64,000 bases of DNA from Bog-756 sp963699055. Its GTDB lineage: Bacteria; Actinomycetota; Acidimicrobiia; Acidimicrobiales; RAAP-2. The stretch spans positions 186,001 to 250,000 of the forward strand of contig CAVOTA010000004.1 in assembly GCA_963699055.1 (NCBI GenBank). Direction: 5' to 3'. How positions within the stretch are numbered: position 1 is the first letter of the stretch; each line of letters begins with the position of its first letter. The translations under genes and the position numbers were made by a program. Below are positions 1 through 6,978 of this stretch, in pieces. The notes beneath the pieces were generated by a model. That model searched no databases and was not told where the DNA came from. It saw nothing but the letters and a program-made list of their open reading frames with translations.

Positions 1-1
1 C

Positions 2-943
2 ACCCGGGCCATCGTGAAGGGCGGCACCGAGGAGCAGAAGCAGCACTGGCTGCCGAAACTGGCCACCGCCGAGGTCCTGGGCGCGGTGGCCGTCACCGAG
101 CCCGACTTCGGCTCGGACGTCGCCGGGGTGATGCTGCCGGCCACCAAGGTCGACGGCGGGTGGATCCTCAACGGGGTCAAGACGTGGTGCACCTTCGCGG
201 CGCGGGCGAACGTCCTCCTGCTGCTGGCCCGCACCGACCCCGATCGCACCAAGGGCCACCGGGGGCTGTCGATCTTCCTGGTGGAGAAGCCCCCGGCCGA
301 CGGCCACGGCTTCACCTTCAGCCAGGCGCCGGGAGCGGCGGGTCGGCCGGCGGACTCGGGGGGGAAGATGGAGGGTCGGGCGATCGACACCCTCGGCTAC
401 CGGGGCATGCACTCCTACGAGGTGTCGCTCGAGAACTGGTTCGTTCCCGACGCCAACCTGATCGGCGGGGAGGACGGCCTGGGCCAGGGCTTCTACCTCC
501 AGATGCAGGGCTTCGAGAACGGACGCCTGCAGACGGCGGCCCGGGCCGTCGGACTGATGCAGGCCGCCTACGAGGCGGCCGTCGAGTACGCAAACAACCG
601 GGTGGTGTTCGGGGCCCCCATCGCCGAGTACGAGCTCACCCAGGTGAAGCTGGCCCGCATGGCCGTGCTCATCCAGGCGTCGCGCCAGTTCGCCTACGAG
701 GTGGCCCGGTTGATGTCGAAGGGCGAAGGCGTGCTCGAGGCCTCGATGATCAAGGCCTACGTGTGCCGGACGGCGGAGTGGGTCACCCGTGAGGCGCTGC
801 AGATCCACGGCGGCATGGGCTATGCCGAGGAGTACGCGGTGAGCCGCTACTTCGTGGACGCCCGGGTGCTGTCCATCTTCGAGGGCGCTGACGAGACCCT
901 GTGCCTGAAGGTGATCGCCCGGCGGCTGCTGGCCGGCGGCTGA
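2..943 (+). CDS. Acyl-CoA dehydrogenase, C-terminal part (5' end outside window), methylsuccinyl-CoA dehydrogenase-like
   Basis: This is the 3' part of an FAD-dependent acyl-CoA dehydrogenase. The reading frame is open to the left window edge, so the GTG at base 14 is internal and the true start lies outside. The visible part has the FAD/substrate motif AVTEPDFGSDV, the segment AIDTLGYRGMHSYEV, LQTAARAVG, the C-terminal bundle motif IHGGMGYAEEY and the catalytic-base motif SIFEGADETL. The TLGYRGM and QTAARA segments resemble, from memory, the (2S)-methylsuccinyl-CoA dehydrogenase branch of the ethylmalonyl-CoA pathway. A CitE/Mcl-like lyase lies 4.8 kb downstream, which fits, but the substrate is an inference. 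Family membership is certain. Confidence 0.88.
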   Translation, partial: TRAIVKGGTEEQKQHWLPKLATAEVLGAVAVTEPDFGSDVAGVMLPATKVDGGWILNGVKTWCTFAARANVLLLLARTDPDRTKGHRGLSIFLVEKPPADGHGFTFSQAPGAAGRPADSGGKMEGRAIDTLGYRGMHSYEVSLENWFVPDANLIGGEDGLGQGFYLQMQGFENGRLQTAARAVGLMQAAYEAAVEYANNRVVFGAPIAEYELTQVKLARMAVLIQASRQFAYEVARLMSKGEGVLEASMIKAYVCRTAEWVTREALQIHGGMGYAEEYAVSRYFVDARVLSIFEGADETLCLKVIARRLLAGG

Positions 944-991
944 CCGCCCCGCCACCGGCCGGACCAGGCGTCCGACCGGAGTGGGGCCGGA

Positions 992-1474
992 TCAGAGGAG
1001 GTCGTCCATCTGGCCCATGGCCGCCGTCATGCCCTCCTCCATGCCCATGGCGAGGATCCGCTCCATGTCGGCGGCCGAGGTGAACGTGACCACGCCGGTC
1101 ATCTCGGTGCCGCCTCCCGGCCGGTCCCCGAGGTCCACCCGGACCACCATGAGCGGCATGTCGGGGTCCAGCGCCCCCGCCTCGTCGGCGAACCCGTTCT
1201 CGAATTCGAACCGCCGCGGCGGCTCGACGGCCACCGTCCGCCAACAGCCGCGGGACGTCCCCCCGTCCGGGCCGGACATGACGTAGACGGAGCGACCGCC
1301 GGGACGGACGTCGTGCTCGGTGAAGGTGGCCGGCCACGTCGGCGGCCCCCACCACCGCTCGAGCAGCCTGGGGTCCTCCCAGAGGTTCCACACCCGCTCG
1401 ACCGGCACGTCGAACTCGGCGGTGATGGTCATGGTCAGGGTGTCGGAGTCATGGGTCGTGGCGGTGACGGTCAT
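992..1474 (-). CDS. SRPBCC/AHSA1-type protein
   Basis: A 160-residue START/Bet v1-fold protein of the AHSA1 type. It shows the usual N-terminal strand (TMTITAEFDVPVERVWNLWEDPRLLERWWGP) split by the conserved Trp-Trp-Gly-Pro, the central LRPGG-like turn (DVRPGGRSVYVM) and the C-terminal helix rich in Met. Such proteins bind small hydrophobic ligands, and the ligand cannot be read from the sequence. Its ATG lies inside the 3' end of the upstream arsR gene (26-base overlap), so the two are translated together, a very common ArsR-AHSA1 pairing in actinobacteria. Confidence 0.88.
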   Translation of the reverse strand: MTVTATTHDSDTLTMTITAEFDVPVERVWNLWEDPRLLERWWGPPTWPATFTEHDVRPGGRSVYVMSGPDGGTSRGCWRTVAVEPPRRFEFENGFADEAGALDPDMPLMVVRVDLGDRPGGGTEMTGVVTFTSAADMERILAMGMEEGMTAAMGQMDDLL

Positions 1475-1913
1475 GCGATGCTCCTGTTCTCCGGGCTGGT
1501 CGGTGGGACGGTGGATCGGCCCTGCGGGTCACGTCCGTGCCGTCGGCCGTCGCCGTACGTCCGGTGGCGACGGCCGGGTCGGGTCGGCGCGCCAGGTCGT
1601 CCGCCAGCACCTCGGCGAACCGGTCGATGCGCTCACGCCAGGCCGTCTCGAAGGCGCCCAGGAGCTCGTGGGTGCGCTGCACGGCGGCGATGTCGCCGCG
1701 CACGAGCTGCTCGCGACCGCGGCGCCGCTTGTGCACCAGGCCGGCCCGCTCCAGCACGGCCACGTGCTTCTGGACGGCGGCGAAGCTCATCGGGTAGCCA
1801 CCGGCCAGGTCGGACACCGAGTGCTCCCGGCGCAGGGTCCGGGTGACGATGTCCCGCCGGGTGGCGTCGGACAGCGCATGGAAGAGGCGGTCGGTGCGGT
1901 CCTGCTCGGTCAT
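1449..1913 (-). CDS. ArsR-family transcriptional regulator
   Basis: A winged-helix repressor of 154 residues starting MTEQDRTDRLFHALSDATRR. The core holds the ArsR signature LSDATRRDIVTRTL, the recognition helix MSFAAVQKHVAVLERAGLV and the wing HKRRRGREQLV. No metal-binding Cys cluster (ELCVCDL type) is seen, so it is probably not a metal sensor but one of the ArsR proteins paired with SRPBCC partners. The ATG at 1913 is preferred because a second in-frame ATG at 1925 falls inside a perfect palindrome that looks like its own operator. About 45 residues after the ArsR core are low-complexity Arg/Pro/Ala and may be a poorly conserved tail. Confidence 0.85.
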   Translation of the reverse strand: MTEQDRTDRLFHALSDATRRDIVTRTLRREHSVSDLAGGYPMSFAAVQKHVAVLERAGLVHKRRRGREQLVRGDIAAVQRTHELLGAFETAWRERIDRFAEVLADDLARRPDPAVATGRTATADGTDVTRRADPPSHRPARRTGASHDRHRHDP

Positions 1914-1917
1914 TTCC

Positions 1918-1933
1918 ACAACCATTTGGTTGT
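1918..1933. promoter_or_regulatory. Palindromic operator at the arsR start
   Basis: A perfect inverted repeat ACAACCA-TT-TGGTTGT sits 5 bases upstream of the arsR ATG. It is AT-rich against a very GC-rich background. The AACCAWWTGGTT shape matches the autoregulatory sites I know from ArsR-SRPBCC pairs. Binding by the adjacent ArsR is an inference. Confidence 0.7.
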
Positions 1934-1972
1934 AGATTAGACCCGCACAGCCGCCGTGCAACTCCCGGGCGG

Positions 1973-2206
1973 TCAGGAGTCGGTGGAGACCCGATGGAGC
2001 TCGACCGAGATCATGTCGTCGGCCAGCTCCTGTCCGCTGAACACGCAGTCGAAGGCCTTCGCCACCCGCAGCACCATCTCGGCGTTGGCCGCGCTGACCG
2101 CCATGTGGCACGCCCCGTCGGAGCTGAGGCGCTCCCACAGGATCCCGATCTCGAACCCACGGCTGAACTCGGGATCGTCGGTATCGAAGTGGACGGTCGA
2201 TTCCAT
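1973..2206 (-). CDS. Small conserved hypothetical protein
   Basis: A 77-residue acidic protein beginning MESTVHFDTDDPEFSRGFEIG and continuing with ILWERLSSDG and NAEMVLRVAKAFD. I recognise it only as a short family found in actinobacteria. No catalytic motif, membrane segment or signal peptide is visible. The ATG at 2206 is chosen because the upstream extension of the frame is low complexity and runs towards the divergent CoA-transferase promoter. The function is unknown. Confidence 0.6.
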   Translation of the reverse strand: MESTVHFDTDDPEFSRGFEIGILWERLSSDGACHMAVSAANAEMVLRVAKAFDCVFSGQELADDMISVELHRVSTDS

Positions 2207-2308
2207 GCACGGTCCATCGACACTCCGGTGCCATCTCTTTACCCCTGATGCAGCCCCGCCCGGGCCGGTCCGGTTGACGCACCCCGGCCATCGACCCACG
2301 ATGGGTGG

Positions 2309-3685
2309 ATGACCGACCGGGCCCGCTCCCTGCTCGCCGGGTTCCTCGACGCCCTGGACGGCCCGGGGAGCCCGTCCGACGTCGACCTCCCCGACGGCGG
2401 GTCGCTGCCCTCGGTGTTCGCCGTGAGCGACCTGGCCCAGTCCTCGGTGGCGGCGGCAGGATGCGCCCTCGCCCGGCTGATGGCGCTCGACGGCGGTGCG
2501 GTGCCCTCGGTCACCGTCGACCGCGCCCTGGCGTCGGCCTGGTTCGCGTTCTCGATCCGCCCCGAGGGCTGGCAGCTCCCGTCACCGTGGGACGCCGTGG
2601 CCGGGGACTACGCCACCTCCGACGGCTGGATCAAGCTCCACACCAACGCGCCGCACCACCGGGATGCCGCGCTCGGCGTCCTGGGCGTGCCCGTCGACCG
2701 CGCCGCCGTGGCCACCGCCGTCGCCGGTTGGGGCGCGGACGATCTCGAGACGGCGGTGGTCGGTGCCGGGGGTGCCGCGGCGGCCATGCGCTCGCTCGCC
2801 GACTGGGACACCCACCCCCAGGGCGCGGCGGTGACCGGCGAGCCCCTGGTTCGGCTGGACCGGACGTCGGCGGGGACCGACCGTGGACCCGGTCCGCGCC
2901 GACGCCCCCTGGCGGGCGTCCGGGTGCTCGACCTCACCCGGGTGCTGGCCGGCCCGGTGGCCACCCGGCTCCTGGCCGGATGGGGTGCCGAGGTGCTCCG
3001 CGTCGATCCACCCGGGTGGGACGAGCCCGGCGTCGTCCCCGAGGTGACCCTGGGCAAGCGGTGCACCCGACTCGACCTGCGCACCGACGGGGGCCGGGAC
3101 CGGTTCCTCCACCTGCTGGCCGACGCCGACGTCCTGGTCCACGGGTACCGGTCCGACGCCCTCGAGGGACTCGAGCTCGGCGCCGAGCTACGCGCCGACG
3201 TCCGTCCGGGCCTGGTCGACGTGACCCTCGATGCCTACGGCTGGACGGGGCCCTGGGCGGGGCGCCGCGGGTTCGACAGCCTCGTCCAGATGAGTTCGGG
3301 GATCGCCGCGGCCGGCATGGCGGCCACCGGAGCGGACCGGCCGGTCCCACTCCCGGTCCAGGCCCTCGACCACGCCACCGGGTACCTGTTGGCGGCGTCG
3401 GCCCTCGGGGGTCTGGCGCTGCGCCGGTCCGACGGTTCCGGCAGTCGGTGGCGCACGTCGCTGGCCAGGATGGCCCGGCTGCTCGTCGACGCCGGCACCG
3501 CACCCGATCTCCAGGGGGATGGCGTCGACCCGGCGCCCCCGTCGGTCGACGGCCCGGTGGAGCACACGGCCTGGGGGGACGCCCGCAGGCTGCCGGCCCC
3601 CGTGGTCGTGGACGGCGCACCGCTGTGGTGGGACCTGCCGGCGGGGCCGCTCGGGACGTCGCCGGCGGACTGGGCCACCGACTGA
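2309..3685 (+). CDS. CaiB/BaiF family III CoA transferase with permuted domain order
   Basis: A 458-residue CoA transferase. The canonical N-terminal CaiB signature (LAGVRVLDLTRVLAGPVATRLLAGWGAEVLRVD) appears only near residues 200-230, followed by DLRTDGGR, the DVLVHGYR helix and SLVQMSSGIA. Residues 1-190 instead resemble the C-terminal half of ordinary CaiB proteins (DGWIKLHTNAPHHR and W..HPQGAAV). The order is therefore rearranged relative to CaiB, BaiF or Frc. I recall such 450-470-residue proteins from other high-GC bacteria, so this is a subfamily and not an assembly error. It presumably moves CoA between acyl groups, but the substrate is unknown. The catalytic Asp of the family could not be placed with confidence. 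Confidence 0.82.
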   Translation: MTDRARSLLAGFLDALDGPGSPSDVDLPDGGSLPSVFAVSDLAQSSVAAAGCALARLMALDGGAVPSVTVDRALASAWFAFSIRPEGWQLPSPWDAVAGDYATSDGWIKLHTNAPHHRDAALGVLGVPVDRAAVATAVAGWGADDLETAVVGAGGAAAAMRSLADWDTHPQGAAVTGEPLVRLDRTSAGTDRGPGPRRRPLAGVRVLDLTRVLAGPVATRLLAGWGAEVLRVDPPGWDEPGVVPEVTLGKRCTRLDLRTDGGRDRFLHLLADADVLVHGYRSDALEGLELGAELRADVRPGLVDVTLDAYGWTGPWAGRRGFDSLVQMSSGIAAAGMAATGADRPVPLPVQALDHATGYLLAASALGGLALRRSDGSGSRWRTSLARMARLLVDAGTAPDLQGDGVDPAPPSVDGPVEHTAWGDARRLPAPVVVDGAPLWWDLPAGPLGTSPADWATD

Positions 3686-3730
3686 GGCGTCACCGGACGC
3701 CGGTCCCGGGCGCCGACCGGTGCACGGGTC

Positions 3731-5014
3731 TCAGGTGGTCCGGGCGGCGACCGGCGCCGGCGCCCCCCGGCGACCGGTGCACCCGTCGGCCACGGCCAGC
3801 ACCACGGCGGCCACGCCGATCCCCGCCCCGAGCAGGCACACCCCGGTCCAGCGGTGGCTGCCGTACATCCAGCTGCCGGTGGCCGAGCCGACGGCCCCGC
3901 CGGCGAAGTAGCAGACCATGTACGCCGAGTTGATCCGGCTGCGTGCCTCGGGTGCGAGCCGGTAGATGAGCGACTGGTTGGTCACCTGCAGGCCCTGGAC
4001 GCCGACGTCGAGGGCGAGGATGCCGACGATCATCCACGCCAGGCTGTGCCCGCCCGCCCACAGGGCGAGGAACGACACCGCCACCAGCCCGGCGAAGGCC
4101 AGGGTGGTGGAACGGGACCGGCCGCGGTCGACCCACCGGCCGGCGAAGTTGGCGCACAACGCACCGGCCGCACCCACCAGGCCGAACAGCCCGATGGCGG
4201 CGTCCCCGTAGTGGTAGGGCGACCCGGACAGGACGAAGGCCATCGTCGTCCAGAAGATGCTGAAGGCGGCGAACCCGAGGGCGCCGAAGAGGATCCTGCG
4301 GCGGAGCACGGACTCGGAGCGGAACAGCGCCACCGTGGACCGCAGCAGCGCGGCATAGCGGATCGACGGGCGGTCGACCTCGCCGGGCAGCACCCGTCCG
4401 AGGACCACGGCCATGCCCACCGACACCACGGCCGCCATCAGGTAGACGACGCGCCAGCTGGCCGCGCCGGCGACGAGCCCCGAGACGGTGCGGGCCAGCA
4501 GGATCCCGAGCAGCAGTCCGCTCATCACCTGGCCCACGACCCGGCCACGCGTCTCGTCGGTGGCCAGCGACGCCGCCATCGGCACCAGCACCTGGGCCAC
4601 CGTGGACCCCACCCCGACCACCAGCGCCACCGCCACCAGGACGCCGATGGTCGGCGACGCGGCCGACACGGCCAGCCCGACCGTGGTCACGACCAGCACG
4701 ACGGGGACCATCCGACGCCGGGCCAGGATGTCCCCGAGCGGCACCAGGAGCGCCAGGCCCAGCGCGTACCCGACCTGGGCCATCGTGACCACGAGCCCGG
4801 CGGTCGCCTCGCTCGTCCCGAACGACCGGGTGATCGTGTCGAGCACGGGCTGCGCGTAGTAGAGGTTGGCGGCGGACAGCCCGCAGGCCACGGCGAACAC
4901 CACGATCAGCCCCCGCGACATGCCGGGGCGGGCCGCCGGGGCCCTGCCGCCCGGGGCCGTCGCCTCCGGAGGGGTCGGCGTCGCCACCGTGGGTTCGGTC
5001 GTGTTCGGCTCCAT
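3731..5014 (-). CDS. MFS transporter
   Basis: A 427-residue major facilitator superfamily permease with about 12 hydrophobic helices. Helix 1 contains GLSAANLYYAQPVLDTI, and the loop 2-3 signature GDILARRRMVPV is the MFS basic motif. The internal loop after helix 6 is LPGEVDRPSIRYAALLRS. The YYAQP and NQSLIYRL..EARSRINSAYMV segments resemble drug or metabolite efflux permeases of the YgaY/YnfM kind. The start is taken at 5014 (MEPNTTEP). A 17-residue longer form would run through the operator. It is divergent to a TetR gene with a shared control region, so it is probably the efflux pump that regulator controls. Confidence 0.88.
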   Translation of the reverse strand: MEPNTTEPTVATPTPPEATAPGGRAPAARPGMSRGLIVVFAVACGLSAANLYYAQPVLDTITRSFGTSEATAGLVVTMAQVGYALGLALLVPLGDILARRRMVPVVLVVTTVGLAVSAASPTIGVLVAVALVVGVGSTVAQVLVPMAASLATDETRGRVVGQVMSGLLLGILLARTVSGLVAGAASWRVVYLMAAVVSVGMAVVLGRVLPGEVDRPSIRYAALLRSTVALFRSESVLRRRILFGALGFAAFSIFWTTMAFVLSGSPYHYGDAAIGLFGLVGAAGALCANFAGRWVDRGRSRSTTLAFAGLVAVSFLALWAGGHSLAWMIVGILALDVGVQGLQVTNQSLIYRLAPEARSRINSAYMVCYFAGGAVGSATGSWMYGSHRWTGVCLLGAGIGVAAVVLAVADGCTGRRGAPAPVAARTT

Positions 5015-5049
5015 GGACAGCCCAACGCCGGTCACCCGGGGCATATTCC

Positions 5050-5064
5050 TGAACGTCGCGTTCA
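5050..5064. promoter_or_regulatory. Palindromic operator between the divergent MFS and tetR genes
   Basis: TGAACG-TCG-CGTTCA is a perfect 6-bp-arm inverted repeat with a 3-base centre. It lies in the 67-base gap between the divergent MFS and TetR starts, the usual place for a TetR operator. That TetR binds it is an inference from position and symmetry. Confidence 0.65.
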
Positions 5065-5081
5065 TGATCTACGCTGCGACC

Positions 5082-5744
5082 ATGGAGGACACGGCGTCGA
5101 CGACACCGGCCCGCCCCGGCAGGCCGCGCAGCGAACGGGCCCGGCTCGCCGTCCTGGAGGCAGCCGCCGACCTGCTGGTCGAGGGCGGGTTGGCGGCCGC
5201 CACCATCGAGGCGGTGGCGGCCCGGGCCGGCGTCAGCAAGGTGACCATCTACAAGTGGTGGCCGTCGCGCGGCTCGGTGGCCGTGGACGCCTACTTCCAC
5301 CGCTACCGGCGGACGGCCACGTTCGCCGACACCGGCGACCTGGCCACCGACCTGACCGGACAGATCCGGCTGCTCGTCCAGGCGTTCCGCGGCCGGGCCG
5401 GGCGGATCATGGCCGAACTCATCGGCCGGTCCCAGACCGATCCCGACCTGGCGGACATCCTGCGGACCCGCTGGCTCCAGCCCCGGCGCGACGCGTCGGC
5501 GGCCGTCCTCCGGCGGGCGGTCGAGCGGGGCGAGGTCCGGGCGGATCTCGACCTCGCCGTGGTGCTCGACCAGCTGTACGCGCCCCTCTACTACCGGCTC
5601 ACCATGCAGCACGAACCGCTCGGACCGGCGCTGGCCGACGCCCTGGTGCGCACCGTGCTCGACGGCATCCGGCCCCGAGGGACGGCGGTGCCCCCACGGG
5701 CGGGGGTGACCGGTCGGACGGCGGTCAGTCCGCCGAGCGGCTGA
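5082..5744 (+). CDS. TetR/AcrR-family transcriptional regulator
   Basis: A 220-residue TetR regulator. The N-terminal helix-turn-helix is clear: RARLAVLEAAADLLVEGG followed by IEAVAARAGVSKVTIYKWWPSR. The C-terminal ligand domain ends near DQLYAPLYYRL, typical of the TetR_C_33 type in which that segment forms the dimer face. An ATG at 5064 would add six residues and overlap the palindrome, so 5082 is preferred. It is transcribed away from the MFS permease it probably represses. The inducer is unknown. Confidence 0.88.
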   Translation: MEDTASTTPARPGRPRSERARLAVLEAAADLLVEGGLAAATIEAVAARAGVSKVTIYKWWPSRGSVAVDAYFHRYRRTATFADTGDLATDLTGQIRLLVQAFRGRAGRIMAELIGRSQTDPDLADILRTRWLQPRRDASAAVLRRAVERGEVRADLDLAVVLDQLYAPLYYRLTMQHEPLGPALADALVRTVLDGIRPRGTAVPPRAGVTGRTAVSPPSG

Positions 5745-6663
5745 GCCCGGCCCGTTCGCCGCGGGTCACGAACTTGGTGGCCATCTTGCGGGACGCCTCG
5801 TCGATCATCTCGTCCCCGAACATGACCGCACCGGTGCGGTCGTCCTCGGTGGCGGTGCGGTAGGCGTCGAGGATGTCCCACGCCTTGTCGAACTGCTCCT
5901 GGGTGGGCGAGTACACCTCGTTCAGGACGCCGACCTGGTCGGGCGTCAGCGCCCACTTGCCGTCGTAGCCGAGGACCCGGGTGCGCTGGGCGAACTCGCG
6001 CAGGCTGTCGAGCTCGCGGATCTTGAGGAAGGGGCCGTCGATCACCTGGAGGCCGTTGGCGCGGCCGGCCATGAGGATCTTCGAGAACACGTAGTTGAAG
6101 TGGTCACCGGGGTACTCGGGGATCGCTACGCCACCGGTGAGCACCGGCATCTCCATCGAGGCGGCGAAGTCGGCCGGGCCGAAGATGATGGTCTCGAGCC
6201 GAGGTGATGCGGCACAGATCTCCTCGACGTTGATGAGGCCACGGGTCGTCTCGATCTGGGCCTCGATGCCGATGTGGCCGATCGGCAACCCGCACGTCTT
6301 CTCGACCTGGGTGAGGAGGAGGTCGAGGGCGACCACCTCGGCCGCCGTCTGCACCTTCGGGAGCATCAGCTCGTCGAGCCGCTCGCCGGCGTTCGACACG
6401 ACCTCGATGACGTCCCCGTAGGTCCACTCGGTGTCCCACACGTTGATCCGGACGCACAGGACCCGGTCGTCCCACGCCAGGGTGCGGATGGCCTCGGCCA
6501 CCTTGGCCCGGGCCGCCTCCTTCTCCAGGGGTGCCACCGAGTCCTCGAGGTCGAGGAAGCTCATGTCCGCCGCGACCGTGGGGGCCTTGGCGAGGAAGCG
6601 CTCGTTGGAGCCCGGGGAGGACATGCAGGAGCGGCGCGGCAGGTTGCGTGAGCGTTCGGACAT
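5725..6663 (-). CDS. HpcH/HpaI aldolase/citrate lyase (CitE/Mcl-like) CoA-ester lyase
   Basis: A 312-residue TIM-barrel lyase of the CitE/malyl-CoA lyase group. It has the opening RRSCMSSPGSNERFLAKA, the first acidic motif SFLDLEDSVAP, MLPKVQTAAEV, the metal ligand region IGIEAQIETTRGL and FGPADFAASM. The C-terminal part has GYDGKWALTPDQV and GDEMIDEASRKMA, as in actinobacterial Mcl-type enzymes. The family cleaves or forms (3S)-malyl-CoA or beta-methylmalyl-CoA using Mg2+. With the Mcd-like dehydrogenase at the window edge it suggests part of an ethylmalonyl-CoA or related glyoxylate pathway, which is inference. Its stop codon region overlaps the end of tetR tail-to-tail by 20 bases. Confidence 0.87.
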   Translation of the reverse strand: MSERSRNLPRRSCMSSPGSNERFLAKAPTVAADMSFLDLEDSVAPLEKEAARAKVAEAIRTLAWDDRVLCVRINVWDTEWTYGDVIEVVSNAGERLDELMLPKVQTAAEVVALDLLLTQVEKTCGLPIGHIGIEAQIETTRGLINVEEICAASPRLETIIFGPADFAASMEMPVLTGGVAIPEYPGDHFNYVFSKILMAGRANGLQVIDGPFLKIRELDSLREFAQRTRVLGYDGKWALTPDQVGVLNEVYSPTQEQFDKAWDILDAYRTATEDDRTGAVMFGDEMIDEASRKMATKFVTRGERAGLSRSAD

Positions 6664-6978
6664 GGCGCAGATCGTAGGGCGCGGACGGTCCGGTACCAAA
6701 ACCGGCGACCGGGGAGGCCGGCGGGGGACGCACCACCGGACGGGGACGCACGCGCCGGGGCACGGTCCGCACCGGACCGGTGACCACCGACGGACGGCGT
6801 CGGACACCGGACTCCCTTCGTCCCCGGACGGCACCGGACACCGGACGTCCTTCCTCCACCGGCCACGCCTGGCGCCCCCTGCGGATGTGACCAACGTCCC
6901 CTGTCGATAGCACCGGGCCGGGCCGATGCAACCGGCATACGTGGAGTGAGCAGCCCGAGTGATGCGAGGAGGCACCTC
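6664..6978. other. Intergenic region without a recognisable gene
   Basis: This 315-base gap lies between the divergent CoA-ester lyase and the FN3 protein. It is very GC-rich and holds short degenerate GGACACCGGAC repeats (about 6807-6860). I find no convincing small gene. It must carry both promoters, and only the AGGAGG ribosome site at about 6966-6971 for the plus-strand gene is clear. Confidence 0.6.

Noticed and set aside
3690..5863. Long overlapping frames on both strands (640 and 669 codons) across the MFS/TetR region
   Set aside because: They are Arg/Pro/Gly-rich shadows of high-GC genes with no domain, while the MFS and TetR frames have clear motifs.
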